Shown: piece by piece, positions 17,893 to 26,792 of the stretch
Position numbering within the stretch: position 1 is the stretch's first letter
Layout of the letters: each line of letters opens with the position of its first letter
From: Streptomyces sp. CB01580
Lineage (GTDB): Bacteria > Actinomycetota > Actinomycetes > Streptomycetales > Streptomycetaceae
Reading direction: 5' to 3'
DNA length: 63,645 nt
NCBI RefSeq assembly: GCF_001905795.1
Contig: NZ_LIXJ01000034.1
Location: forward strand, 1 to 63,645
Made by a program: the position numbers and the translations under genes
Notes under the pieces: model-generated
Databases searched by the model: none
The model's input: only the letters and a program-made list of their open reading frames with translations
What the model was told of the DNA's origin: nothing

Positions 17893-18261
17893 TGGGTACA
17901 GTTCACCAGCCTGGACGTGGACACCTGTTACTCCTGGGAGGACCGGACGCCGGCCGCAGCTGCCGTCGACGCCTGCCGCGGACCCCAAGTTCTGCACGAA
18001 GCCACTCGGCTGGTGGGCTGCCTGCCTTCCGAGCTCACCCCGTGGATCGAGTCGGCGGCGGCGGAGTCCCTTGAGGACATGCCCCGAGGTTTGAATGGTT
18101 TCCGCATCGGCCTGAACAGGGAAGCCGATCTCCCCGGCCTGGGCTTGGTCACGCGCTGCCAGCAGAACGGTGACTACTCCCGCACGCGCCGGGTCCTTGT
18201 CGCACGCGAGTGGGCCGAGGGCAGCGTGGACAGCTGTGGGCTATCGCGGGCACGGGCATGA
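17893..18261 (+). pseudogene. Unrecognised 3' gene fragment
   Basis: An open frame that becomes coherent exactly where the IS701 fragment ends: VQFTSLDVDTCYSWEDRTP, then ACRGPQVLHEATRLVGCLPS and a helical tail. It has no start codon or RBS and overlaps the 3' end of the truncated oxidoreductase on the other strand. I cannot assign a family. It reads as the C-terminal part of a gene cut by the insertion. Confidence 0.3.
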
Positions 18262-19915
18262 CGCCGACGGGTTGCTGGCCGCCGGTCATCGCCACCGCCG
18301 AGTTGTAGAGCAGCTTGTAGGTGACGTTCACCCCCGCCGAGACCGCAGCGCGGATGGCGAGGCTGCCGGAGTGGTGGAAGGTGCCGTCGCCGAGGTTCTG
18401 GATCAGGTGGTCGCGTGCGAGGAAGGGCTGCATGCCGATCCACTGGGCACCCTCGCCTCCCATCTGGGTCATGCCGATCACGTCCCCGGCCTGGGAGGGG
18501 TCCATGAGCGTGACCATGGCGTGGCAGCCGATCCCGGCCCCGACGGCGGCGCCCTCGGGCGCCTTGGTCGAGAGGTTGTGGGGACAGCCGGAACAGAAGT
18601 AGGGGGTGCGGGTGAGCAAGGGCAGAAGTGGCAGGGTCTTGCGCCGGGTCGTTGCCCGCTTTTTCTTCAACCAGCTCTGTACGGTGGGGAATTCGCCCAG
18701 TTCGTTCAGATGGGGCGCAAGTCGTGCGGCGACGGTGTCGGGATCGAGTTCTCCGTCGAGGGGAAGCAGGGCCGAGCCGTCGGGTGTGCGCTTGCCGGAG
18801 ACGGACGGCTGGTCACCCTGGCCGTAGAGCAGGTCCTTGAGGGCGGTCTCGACGAGTGGCCGCTTCTCCTCCACGACAACGATGTGGCGCAGTCCCCTCG
18901 CAAACCGTTCGACGACCGTGGGTTCCAGAGGGTGGATCATGCCGAGGTGCAGCAGTCGCACACCGCGGCGCTCCAGTTCCGCGTCGTCGAGTCCGAGGAT
19001 GCGCAGGGCCTGGCGGAGGTCGAGGAAGGTCTTGCCCGGCGCGACGATACCGATGCGGTCGTCGGGGCCCGTTCTGGTGATCCGGTTGAGGTTGTTGGCG
19101 GCGGCGTAGCGACGGGCGATCTCCAGGCGGGCGCCGTCCCGGCTGCGTTCCAGATCGCCGAGGGCTGGTTGCACCATCCGGCTGCCTACGGCGTGGCGGT
19201 ACGACACTCCGTCGACGGCGAGGTCCGGAACGACCGGTGACGTCCGTCCGGCGCTCACGTCGACGGTGCCGGAACCGTCGGCGACGGCCGTCACGATTTT
19301 CAGCGCCACCCACAGTCCGGACACCCGGGACATCGCCACGCCGTGCAGCCCGAAGTCGAGGGCTTCCTGCGGATCGGATGGGTAGAGCGTGGGCAGACCC
19401 AGGTCTGCGAGGAGCAGTTCGGAGGCGCCGGGGACGGTCGACGACTTGGCGGCGGGATCGTCGCCGACCAGGGCCAGTACGCCGCCGTCCGGGTGGGTGC
19501 CCATCAGGTTGTTGTGCCGGATGGCGTCCGAAGCGCGGTCGAGGCCCGGGGACTTTCCGTACCAGATGGCCGTGACGCCGTCGACGCGCTTGTCCGGCTG
19601 TGCCGAGGCGAGTTGGGTGCCCTGGACGGCCGTCGCCGCGAGTTCCTCGTTGACGCCTGGGCGGAAGACGATGTCGCACTCGTCGAGAAGGGAGCCGCAG
19701 CGGGCGAGTTCCATGTCGTATCCCGCGAGCGGCGAGCCTTCGTATCCGGAAACGAATCCCGCAGTGCCGCGGCCCTCGCGACGGTCGGCGCGACGGATGT
19801 CGAGCGGCAGGCGGGCGAGGGCCTGGATGCCGGTGAGGTGGACGATGCCTTCTTCGCGTACGTATCGATCCTGAAGCGTGGGGCGGGAGCCGGTTGCTTT
19901 CTGGGGGGTCACCAC
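18149..19915 (-). pseudogene. Indolepyruvate ferredoxin oxidoreductase, 3'-truncated
   Basis: The frame encodes about 555 residues of the large fused indolepyruvate oxidoreductase, which normally exceeds 1100 residues. It has an N-terminal alpha-type region (FVSGYEGSPLAGYDMEL, GVNEELAATAVQGTQLA), a middle region (IGIVAPGKTFLDL) and the thiamine-diphosphate-binding region (FCSGCPHNLST, GIGCHAM, GEGAQWIG). Just after TGGQQPVGVMPVPA the homology stops near 18247, and about 33 unrelated codons lead to a stop. The Fe-S and gamma regions are missing, so the enzyme should be inactive. Start: GTG at 19915, with GGAGGA upstream. It lies in line with the catabolic genes upstream but is separated from them by 424 bp. 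Confidence 0.8.
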
Positions 19916-20339
19916 TGCGTTCCTCCGGATGGGGCATCTGTCGCCGTCGGGGCGGACGAGGAGCCGGCCCGGCACGGCAAGGGCGGGCGGCCCGAAACAG
20001 CCGTGTCGGCAGGGCTCGGCCATGGTGTGTGTGCAGTACTGGGGGGCTCTGGCCGGCGCGGGCCTGCGCTGGTCGCCGGCAGTCATCGCAGGTCGACACA
20101 GGCCAGTACCGGTTGGCGTCGGCCGGAACTGCGGCATCCGCGAGGCAGGCGTACCGAGGCCGCCGAACTCGGCCTTCCGGCGGAAACGCCGGAACGTCGG
20201 AACGCTGCGGTGAAGAGGACGCCGAGCCAGGGCCCGTCGACGGACGGGCCATGCCACCGAACGGGACAAGAGACCGGGGGCGAGGGCCGGGAGAGCGCCG
20301 GGCGCGCGGCCCGGCGCCCTACAGACGCTCCGCGCCGGG
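19916..20339. other. Intergenic between monooxygenase and truncated oxidoreductase
   Basis: A gap of 424 bp. Besides the GGAGGA ribosome site for the oxidoreductase and a GC-rich inverted repeat right after the monooxygenase stop (about 20300-20340, GGCGC-type stem), I see nothing coding. The minus-strand frame that crosses it is Arg/Pro/Cys-rich without family resemblance. Confidence 0.35.
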
Positions 20340-22007
20340 CTATGCGGACTGCTCGGCTGCGTTGAGCAGGGCGGCGAGCGCGGAGGCAGGGGATGATCCC
20401 TCGGCGCTGTGCCACGCGATGTGACCGTCCGGCCGGACGAGAAGGGCTCCGTCCTCACCGATCCCGAGCAACTCGGGGCAGTGGCCGTCCGGGCTGGTGA
20501 CGTCCCGGCCGATCACGACAGTCCGCTTCGCCACGTCCTGCCCGGTCTCCGCGAAGGCATCGGCCCAGTTGGCTCCCCCGGGCCCCGTGATGAGGGTGAA
20601 GCCCGGTATGAGGAGGTCGTGCGTGGACACCCGTTCGCCGGCACGTTCAATCCAGGCGTGCGGTAGTCGTGCTCCGGGGGCGGCGATCGGTGTGTAGTCG
20701 GTGGCCGAGAGCGGGGCGCCGTCGTCGTGCCGGGCCGCTCCGTAGACGTATCCGATCTCTTGGTTGAGCGCGTCGAAGTGCGGGCGCTGTGGAGGGATGG
20801 CCTCCGCGATCCGTCGGCGTTCCGCTGCGGCGACTGCCGGGTCGGAGCTTTCGAGGCGGGCGGCGATCCTGGTCGTTTCGGGCCCGATCCCGACCTCGGC
20901 CATCTTGATGGCGTTGAGCATGCTGTGGCGGGCGTTGTCGACGGCGACGGGACGGCGTTCACGCTCGTACCCGTCGAGCAGGGCGTCGGAAGCACCGCCC
21001 CTCAGCACGGCGGCGAGTTTCCAGCCGAGGTTGTCCGCGTCGGCGAGGCCGCTGTTCATCCCCAGGCCGCCCGTCGGCGGGAACTGGTGAGCCGCGTCGC
21101 CCACGAGGAACACACGGCCGCTGCGATACGTCTCGGCGGTCCGGGCCGTCATGATCCACGGCCCCACGGAGCGGATGTCCACGTCGAGTTCGGTGGTTCC
21201 GACGGCCTCCCGGATGATCCGGGCACATCGTTCGGGCGGGTAGTCCTGCGGCGATTCGACAGCCGGGTCGAAGCTCTTCTGGAAGGTCCACCGGCGAACG
21301 CCGTCCATCCCGATGAGGAGGCCCGGGGAGGCGCTGTTGATCAGCCAGACCAGCAGGGCGGGATCCTCTCTCATCCACGGGGAGAGATCGGCGTGGAAAT
21401 AGATGTTCAGCTGGTGGCCGAGAACCGGGGAGCCGTCCATCGCGATGCCGAGCCTGTCGCGCATGCCCCCGGTCGCCCCGTCCGCCGCCACGGCGTAACG
21501 GGTGCGCAGGGTCTGCCGCCCGCCCACGCCTTCCACGGTGACGTCGACGCGATCGCCGAGGTCTGTCACCTCCACGACGGTGGTGCTGTAGTGCACGGTG
21601 GCCATGCCCTGGGCGAGTACCGCGTCGAGGAGGTGTCGCTGTACACGGTCCTGGGCGCAGGAGGTGAGCTGCTCGGCCGAAGCATGGATCCGGCGCAGTA
21701 GCTGGTCCTCCGGGCCTTCGACGAGTTCGATGCGGCCCAGTGGTTCCCCGGCGAGGGTCTGCTTCCAGAGGATGGTGCCGGCCCAGGACGGGTCTGCCGC
21801 CTCCGCTCGCACGGCGTCCGCGATGCCCCAGGTGCGGAACAGTTCCATGGACCTGGTGTTGACGACATGGGCCCGGGGGTGCGGATTGATCCCGTCGTAC
21901 TGTTCGAAGACCACGCTGCGGACGCCGTGCCGGCCCAGGACGAGCGCGGTGGCGAGCCCCACGGGGCCGGCTCCGATGATGACGACCGGGGCGTCGATGT
22001 CGGTCAT
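20340..22007 (-). CDS. FAD-dependent aromatic monooxygenase (PheA/TfdB type)
   Basis: A 555-residue class A flavoprotein hydroxylase. The N-terminal Rossmann motif VVIIGAGPVGLATALVLGRH binds FAD. The second FAD motif is RVFLVGDAAHQFPPTGGLGM (near residue 300), and a C-terminal thioredoxin-like domain is typical of phenol or hydroxybenzoate hydroxylases. It uses NAD(P)H and O2 to hydroxylate a phenolic ring. Its ATG overlaps the VOC dioxygenase stop (ATGA), so ring hydroxylation and cleavage are co-translated. The operon is preceded by two copies of the 21-bp palindrome attributed to the neighbouring TetR regulator. The exact phenolic substrate cannot be told. Confidence 0.9.
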   Translation of the reverse strand: MTDIDAPVVIIGAGPVGLATALVLGRHGVRSVVFEQYDGINPHPRAHVVNTRSMELFRTWGIADAVRAEAADPSWAGTILWKQTLAGEPLGRIELVEGPEDQLLRRIHASAEQLTSCAQDRVQRHLLDAVLAQGMATVHYSTTVVEVTDLGDRVDVTVEGVGGRQTLRTRYAVAADGATGGMRDRLGIAMDGSPVLGHQLNIYFHADLSPWMREDPALLVWLINSASPGLLIGMDGVRRWTFQKSFDPAVESPQDYPPERCARIIREAVGTTELDVDIRSVGPWIMTARTAETYRSGRVFLVGDAAHQFPPTGGLGMNSGLADADNLGWKLAAVLRGGASDALLDGYERERRPVAVDNARHSMLNAIKMAEVGIGPETTRIAARLESSDPAVAAAERRRIAEAIPPQRPHFDALNQEIGYVYGAARHDDGAPLSATDYTPIAAPGARLPHAWIERAGERVSTHDLLIPGFTLITGPGGANWADAFAETGQDVAKRTVVIGRDVTSPDGHCPELLGIGEDGALLVRPDGHIAWHSAEGSSPASALAALLNAAEQSA

Positions 22008-22519
22008 GCGCGCCTGACCAGTTCGGCGAAGGGCTCACCCGCGTCGAAGCGGCGCACCAGGTCGTCCGGGTCGAACACGACCCCGATCGGATTGGCTTCG
22101 AAGGCTCCGGACCGGAACCACTCGTCGAGGGCTTCCTCGGTGGCGAAGTTGTCGATCTGGAGCTCAATGTGATTGCCGTCGGGGTCCTCGTAGTACATCG
22201 AGGTGGTCGGACCGTGGTTGATGCACCAGAAGGGCAGGATGCCGTCCTTCTTCAGCCGCTGGTACGTGCCGAGCAGATCTCCGAGCGTGGTGTAGGTGAA
22301 TGCCGCGTGGTGCAGGCCGGTGTGCGCGTCCGTCGGACGCTCGGACGCTCCGGTGGAGACCAGCGCGACACGGTGGTGCTCGTCGTCGTAGGTCAGGAAG
22401 GCGAGGGCCTCGTTGGCGAAGGTGACGCGGCCTTCGAGGACGCGTACGTACCAGTCGGTCATGGGCGACAGAAGGCCGGTGCGCAGGACGATGTGGGCGA
22501 GTTTGCCTGGAGAAGCCAT
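22004..22519 (-). CDS. VOC-family (extradiol-type) dioxygenase
   Basis: A 171-residue single VOC module pair. Metal-ligand candidates are His in LAHIVLRT near residue 9, His in GLHHAAF near residue 70 and Glu in GNHIELQIDN near residue 120: the 2-His-1-carboxylate pattern of type I extradiol dioxygenases and glyoxalases. In this context, ring cleavage of the diol made by the coupled monooxygenase is the best guess. Start: ATG at 22519, with GGGAGG on the minus strand upstream. It is the first gene of the operon and overlaps the next by 4 nt. Confidence 0.82.
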   Translation of the reverse strand: MASPGKLAHIVLRTGLLSPMTDWYVRVLEGRVTFANEALAFLTYDDEHHRVALVSTGASERPTDAHTGLHHAAFTYTTLGDLLGTYQRLKKDGILPFWCINHGPTTSMYYEDPDGNHIELQIDNFATEEALDEWFRSGAFEANPIGVVFDPDDLVRRFDAGEPFAELVRRA

Positions 22520-22554
22520 GGGGTGGCGACCTCCCTATCGAGGGCATGACAGCC

Positions 22555-22575
22555 CTCTTGGCTGCCATACAAGAG
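22555..22575. promoter_or_regulatory. TetR operator copy 1
   Basis: CTCTTG-N9-CAAGAG, 21 bp, in the leader of the VOC/monooxygenase operon. The same 6-9-6 palindrome occurs three more times, only in the two control regions of this cluster. Confidence 0.65.
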
Positions 22576-22588
22576 AACCTTAGGCAGT

Positions 22589-22609
22589 CTCTTGTATGGC
22601 AGTCAAGAG
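22589..22609. promoter_or_regulatory. TetR operator copy 2
   Basis: CTCTTG-N9-CAAGAG. Its left part also forms, with copy 1, a perfect 15-bp inverted repeat (22562-22576 with 22588-22602, 11-nt loop), so copies 1 and 2 are mirror-related. It lies just 3' of the tetR stop and upstream of the VOC gene. Confidence 0.65.
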
Positions 22610-22616
22610 ATCGGTG

Positions 22617-23183
22617 TCAGCGCGCCACCGCGACGGCCGCCAGCGCCTCTACGAGGAGGTCGACGAACTCCCCGGTCGGCCGGTCCAGCCCCCGGAAGCT
22701 GACCAGCAGCCCCTCGAAAAGCACATGCGCCATATCCGCCACGGGCGCGACATCGACCCCTTCGGGCAGCCGGTTCGCGACGGCCGCGAGCAGGCGCCCC
22801 TCCAGCCATTCCCGCATGCGGGAGTAGACCTCGGCGAGGACGGGCGACTCGTCCATGCGGTCATACGCCTCCCGGTGCAGCCCGCGATACGCCTCCAGGT
22901 CGGCAAGGAACGTAACCAGCTGCCGCTGCGGATCCTCTCCGATCGCAGGATCCGCCTCCACGCGCTCCCGTTCGCGCAGGAAGAGGCGGTCCAGCGTGGC
23001 GGCGAACAGGTCGTCCTTGGTCGGGAAGTACCAGCGCACGGCGTTGGCCGCGACACCGGCCGCCTTGCCGACCTCGGTCAGGCTGGTCCCCTTGTATCCC
23101 TTGACGGCAAAGAGCTCCCAGGCGCTGTCGACCAGGGCGGCCTCGCGCTCGGCTTTCGGGATCTGTTGGCGGTTCCTTGGCAT
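22617..23183 (-). CDS. TetR family regulator of the aromatic cluster
   Basis: A 188-residue repressor. The N-terminal HTH is VDSAWELFAVKGYKGTSLTE, then AAGVAANAVRWYFPTKDDL. The C-terminal ligand domain is helical and ends in Ala/Val-rich helices. Start: ATG at 23183 (MPRNRQQIPKAERE). It is flanked on both sides by pairs of CTCTTG-N9-CAAGAG palindromes: two 5' of it, shared with the divergent FAH gene, and two 3' of it before the VOC/monooxygenase operon. This strongly suggests autoregulation plus control of both operons, with release by an aromatic substrate or ring-cleavage product (inference). Confidence 0.88.
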   Translation of the reverse strand: MPRNRQQIPKAEREAALVDSAWELFAVKGYKGTSLTEVGKAAGVAANAVRWYFPTKDDLFAATLDRLFLRERERVEADPAIGEDPQRQLVTFLADLEAYRGLHREAYDRMDESPVLAEVYSRMREWLEGRLLAAVANRLPEGVDVAPVADMAHVLFEGLLVSFRGLDRPTGEFVDLLVEALAAVAVAR

Positions 23184-23257
23184 AGCAGCCCAGCCTAGGC
23201 GGCACGTCCCCGCCCCCATCGGCCGCATCCGAGAACAGCAACTCGGCAACCGATGAA

Positions 23258-23278
23258 CTCTTGACTTCGAAACAAGAG
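23258..23278. promoter_or_regulatory. TetR operator copy 3
   Basis: CTCTTG-N9-CAAGAG in the tetR/FAH divergent region. With copy 4 it makes a tandem repeat of a 22-bp unit with 23-bp period; the junction itself reads as the palindrome CAAGAGATCTCTTG. Confidence 0.65.
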
Positions 23279-23280
23279 AT

Positions 23281-23301
23281 CTCTTGACTTGCAACCAAGA
23301 G
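23281..23301. promoter_or_regulatory. TetR operator copy 4
   Basis: CTCTTG-N9-CAAGAG, about 20 bp upstream of the FAH ribosome site, so a bound repressor would block that gene directly. TTGACT inside the repeat could serve as a -35 element. Confidence 0.65.
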
Positions 23302-23330
23302 AATATGTCCCCGACACACCGGAGTCCGTG

Positions 23331-24221
23331 ATGCGCCTGTACAGCACAGCCCTGGGCATCGCCAGGGAGGAAAGCCCCGGCGAGCTCTCCGTACTCGACC
23401 TCCCCTTCGCCGACCTGGGCGCCCTCCTGCACGGACCGGGTATCGACCCCGCACGCGCGGCGGCGGCCGTCCGGCGCGTCGCCCTCGGCGAGGTCCGGGT
23501 GCACGCCCCCGTTCCCCGGCCCGGGAAGATCCTGATCGTCGGCCTCAACTACCCCAGCCACGCGGAGGAGGCCCTGGAGATGTTCGCCGCGATGGGACGG
23601 CCAGACATCACCCTGCCCGCTGAGCCGAATTTCCAGCTGGTCGCCGGATCCGCGGTCACCGCACCGGGCGACGACATTCGCCTCCCGGCCGTCGCGGCCG
23701 ACCAGGTCGACTACGAGGGCGAGGTGGCCGTCGTGATCGGCCGGTCCGCGAGCGCGGTCTCCACCGCCGAGGCTCCGAGCCACATCGCAGGCCTGACCAT
23801 CGCCAACGACGTCTCCGCGCGCGATATCCAACAGCGCGCGATGTCGGGCGATCCGACCGCGTCCATCGGCGTGGCCAAGAGCTTCGACACCTTCAAACCG
23901 CTCGGCCCCTGCTTGGTCACCCCGGACGAGTTCACCGCGGCGATCGACCTGCGGCTGCGCACCCTGGTCAACGGTGACGTACGCCAGGACGACCGCACCA
24001 GCAGCTTCATCCACGGCGTGGCCGACCTGATCTCCTACCTCTCCCGCTATCAGACCCTTGAACCCGGAGACGTGATCCTCACCGGAACACCGCGCGGCGC
24101 CGGCGTATTCTCCGGTCGCCATCTGCGCCCCGGCGACGTCGTCGAGGTCGAGGTCGAGCACATCGGCACGCTCCGCAACCGTGTGAGGGCCGCCCCCGAG
24201 GGCGCGAGCTCGGGCACATGA
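23331..24221 (+). CDS. Fumarylacetoacetate hydrolase family protein
   Basis: A 296-residue FAH-fold enzyme. The C-terminal catalytic domain has ILIVGLNYPSHAEEA, the metal-binding VDYEGEVAVVIG, IANDVSARDIQQR and GDVILTGTPRGAG. The family hydrolyses or decarboxylates C-C bonds of ring-cleavage products (fumarylpyruvate, 2-oxo-hept-3-ene-dioate and similar), fitting the step after the neighbouring hydroxylase and dioxygenase. The ATG at 23331 has GGAG six bases upstream; GTG at 23328 is adjacent. It is transcribed divergently from tetR with two operator copies between them. Confidence 0.88.
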   Translation: MRLYSTALGIAREESPGELSVLDLPFADLGALLHGPGIDPARAAAAVRRVALGEVRVHAPVPRPGKILIVGLNYPSHAEEALEMFAAMGRPDITLPAEPNFQLVAGSAVTAPGDDIRLPAVAADQVDYEGEVAVVIGRSASAVSTAEAPSHIAGLTIANDVSARDIQQRAMSGDPTASIGVAKSFDTFKPLGPCLVTPDEFTAAIDLRLRTLVNGDVRQDDRTSSFIHGVADLISYLSRYQTLEPGDVILTGTPRGAGVFSGRHLRPGDVVEVEVEHIGTLRNRVRAAPEGASSGT

Positions 24222-24356
24222 CAGCCGGAACGCATCGCACGTCGGGCGCTCGTGACGGAATACCACACATGGCAATATTCTCTGACCAGCGACCTGGTCC
24301 GCGACAGAGAGCCAGAGGCAGCGCAGGCCATCGACGCGAACTGACAGCATGGCCCC

Positions 24357-24821
24357 ATGGATGCAGAGGATCTCGGCGAACTCGTTGTGCGTCGCGTCAG
24401 GGAGACGGAGGCAGACGCGCTGGTTGGTATCGACTCGGTCGCGGCTGAAGGTGACAGGGAGCGAGTGGCGAGTATCCGAAGGTGGTGCCACCAGGGCGTG
24501 GTGGTCGCGGCGGAAGGCGCGTCCGGCCTGTTTGGCTACTGTGTAGTCGAGTACACATTCTTCGAACAGGGCTTCGTCACCATGCTGATGGTCGCACCAT
24601 CTGCCCGCGGCAGAGGCGTCGGCCGTCGGCTGCTGGACGCCGTGGCGGCCTCGTGCGAAACCCAGAAGTTGTTCACCTCGACCAACGTCTCCAACCTGCC
24701 GATGCAGCAGCTGCTGCAGCGAGCTGGGTGGAGGCCAGTCGGCCTTCTCCACGGCCTTGATGAGGGTGACCCCGAACTGTTCTACCTCTGCCAGACGCAG
24801 ACCGGGACGATGCACCTGTGA
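24357..24821 (+). CDS. GNAT family N-acetyltransferase
   Basis: A 154-residue GNAT enzyme. The acetyl-CoA loop VAPSARGRGVGRRLLDAV (motif A) follows the beta strand FVTMLMV, and the end of the fold (FTSTNVSNLPMQQLLQRAGW) gives the usual Asn and Gly-Trp landmarks. It would transfer an acetyl group from acetyl-CoA to an amine; the substrate is not predictable. ATG at 24357. It is a single gene, 135 bp after the FAH gene on the same strand; whether it shares that regulation is unknown. Confidence 0.82.
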   Translation: MDAEDLGELVVRRVRETEADALVGIDSVAAEGDRERVASIRRWCHQGVVVAAEGASGLFGYCVVEYTFFEQGFVTMLMVAPSARGRGVGRRLLDAVAASCETQKLFTSTNVSNLPMQQLLQRAGWRPVGLLHGLDEGDPELFYLCQTQTGTMHL

Positions 24822-24891
24822 CCGGTGACGTGACGGCGGCCGCACGAGTTCTTCGAGTGTGCCCAAGAAGTGGGCCCGTGCGGCCTCGACC

Positions 24892-25200
24892 CATCCTGCC
24901 TTCTGCGGCGTCTTCCGTACGCATCTCGGCGATCTGATCGAAGAGTTGGCTGCCCCGTGGCTCGCCCGTTGCGAGTCGGAACTCCGTGAGCGCCCATGGT
25001 GTGGAGCGGCAGCGAGAGGCCGGTGCCGGGCCGAAGCACGACCTGGTCTTCATCGACCGTCTGCTCGTCACCCCGGCCCACCTGTGCACCAGGCTCCCGC
25101 ACGCCACGCTCGCCGAACCGTACGGCACCTCCCACTCCACGATCTCCCGTGCCATCGGCGAGATCCGCCCACTGCTGGCGGCGCGGCTTCGCCGCCCCCG
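24892..25200 (+). mobile_element. IS5-type transposase N-terminal remnant
   Basis: Two frames together give the N-terminal DNA-binding region of an IS5-like transposase: LIEELAAPWLARCESELRER in one frame, then HDLVFIDRLLVTPAHL and STISRAIGEIRPLLAAR in another, with a frameshift near 25000. The DDE catalytic part is gone. Its right edge falls where an ATP-binding-protein gene on the other strand is broken, so the insertion probably disrupted that gene. Confidence 0.55.
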
Positions 25201-25204
25201 ACCG

Positions 25205-25431
25205 CCGACGATGACGCGCACCATGGGGCCGCGTGCGGGCCGGACTGCGGTGGCGACGAGTTCGGAGATCACGAGTTCGGCGGGGTGCGCCGTGTCGTCC
25301 CGTCCCCAGGCGGACAGGGACACGTGTACCAGGTGCCGGGCCTCGGTCGCTGTCTTCGGCTCGCGTGGCAGGACCACGTTGTAGCCGGGGTGCCCCGTGC
25401 GGCGGGGGCGCGCTACGTTCATGCGGCCCAT
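25205..25431 (-). pseudogene. HATPase-type ATP-binding protein, N-terminal remnant
   Basis: ATG at 25431 opens MGRMNVARPRRTGHPGYN, then EARHLVHVSLSAWG and LVISELVATAV, the N-terminal half of the small anti-sigma-like ATP-binding proteins (GHKL fold) abundant in Streptomyces. The Asn-box region is degraded and the rest of the fold is missing where the IS5 remnant begins. Not functional. Confidence 0.55.
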
Positions 25432-25499
25432 CGCCGCCTCTCGGCCCGGACTCCGCGCGGCTGGGGCTGGACCGCGTCCGTGGGCGGCCCGGGCGCGGC

Positions 25500-25832
25500 G
25501 GGGTGCGCAGTGAATTTTGGTGGTGTCCGGAGGCAGGGAGAAGCCTTCCCCGTGCCTGCAGCCGGTCGGCGATGGCGCGGCGGCGGGCTTCGGCGGCCTT
25601 CGTGAGGGCGGCCGGCCGGGCGAGGTACTGCGGTGTGTGCAGCCGACGTCGCGGGGTCGGCCGTGCGGCCCTCCAGGTACTCCTCGGGCATCGCGACCTG
25701 TTGGTGGGCGTGGACTGCGGTGGCCTGCTGCGCCGGGGTGAGCGCGGTGTCCCGGTCCGGATCGCCGCACCGGCCGCGCGGCCCCGCTCCAGCAGGCGAC
25801 GGGCTTGCGGCGTGAGACGGTACTCTGCTCAC
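25500..25832 (-). pseudogene. Decayed small hypothetical protein
   Basis: A minus-strand frame from GTG at 25832 contains PDRDTALTPAQQATAVHAHQ and MPEEYLEGRTADP, a helical, Gln/Ala-rich segment that looks like real protein. Flanking segments only make sense after frame changes. It lies immediately upstream of the broken ATP-binding gene, as small partner genes often do in streptomycete regulatory clusters. The family is not identified. Confidence 0.35.
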
Positions 25833-26012
25833 GGAAAGACCCTTCTCACTAAAATGAACAGACGTCCTGGGCAAGCCCCATCGCCCAGGGCCGCAAAGGA
25901 CTTTCGCGGTCCAATCAAGATCCACATGCCGCTCGGCAACACGGCTCGACCGGCATAGCAGGTCCACGTTGCGAGAGCAACAGGGAAGAAGCGAGAGAGG
26001 CGGGGGAGCGAA

Positions 26013-26792
26013 GTGAGAACCCGGAAGAGAACCATGGTCGGGCTGACCGCGGCAATCAGCCTTGGACTCGGCCTCGCGGGCTGCGCGACGGAGGAGAAAG
26101 AGCCCCGGCCGGACGACAAGAAGCCCGCTGCCGAGGCCAAAGCCACGCCGTCCAAGCAGGCTTGGGAAGCGCCGCAGTCATGCACCGATCTGAACCTCCG
26201 GCCCGGTGCGACACTCAACGGAAAACCGCTTGGGAAATGCGTTTCAGAAGCGCTGTCAAGCTATGGCTCGGGAAAGATGCACATCACCGCCGACATCTAT
26301 GGCGACGTCGAATTCACCTATGACCCCGAATACAATTTCCAGGGTGAGCTGACCGGTCCCGACGGCCCGATCAAGATGGCCTTCGTCGACGAAACCATGT
26401 GGATCGACCAGGGGGACGGCCCCGTCAAGGGTGACAAGAAATCAGACGATCCCAAAGAGCAGCTCGTCGCTGCAACCGGCGAGCTCTACCGAACCTTTTC
26501 CGACGTCAAGTACGCCGCCGAAATGGTGCAGTCGCAGCCGGTGTGGAAGGTAGACGAGACGAAAGACAAGATCGAGCTGCCCAACGGTAATTCCGTGGAG
26601 TCGTACCGGATCATCAGCGACGACGCCTTCTCATGGAACGGGCTTCCGGTAAAGGAGTTCATCCTCTGGTTCGCAGAGGACTGGACTCCCGTCGGCGACC
26701 AAGCCTCGATGGAGATCGCCGGCAAACTGGACACCCGCACCCAACACTTCTACGACCTGGGCAAACCAGTCGACATCACCCCGCTCGGATGA
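26013..26792 (+). CDS. Secreted lipoprotein
   Basis: A 259-residue lipoprotein starting at GTG with GGGGAG just upstream. Basic n-region, hydrophobic core and lipobox LAGC (Cys24) are followed by a Lys/Ala/Pro-rich linker and a beta-rich domain containing two conserved-looking Cys (SCTDLN, GKCVSEAL) and repeated WxxD/DETMW patterns. It resembles the LppX/LprG-type or other mycolate-independent lipoprotein folds only loosely; no function is assigned. Its codon use is slightly less GC-rich than its neighbours (AAA, AAT and GAA are frequent), hinting at a different origin. Confidence 0.8.
   Translation: MRTRKRTMVGLTAAISLGLGLAGCATEEKEPRPDDKKPAAEAKATPSKQAWEAPQSCTDLNLRPGATLNGKPLGKCVSEALSSYGSGKMHITADIYGDVEFTYDPEYNFQGELTGPDGPIKMAFVDETMWIDQGDGPVKGDKKSDDPKEQLVAATGELYRTFSDVKYAAEMVQSQPVWKVDETKDKIELPNGNSVESYRIISDDAFSWNGLPVKEFILWFAEDWTPVGDQASMEIAGKLDTRTQHFYDLGKPVDITPLG

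Noticed and set aside
22617..24866. 749-codon minus-strand frame extending the TetR gene upstream
   Set aside because: Only the last 188 codons match a TetR protein; the rest is antisense to the FAH and GNAT genes.
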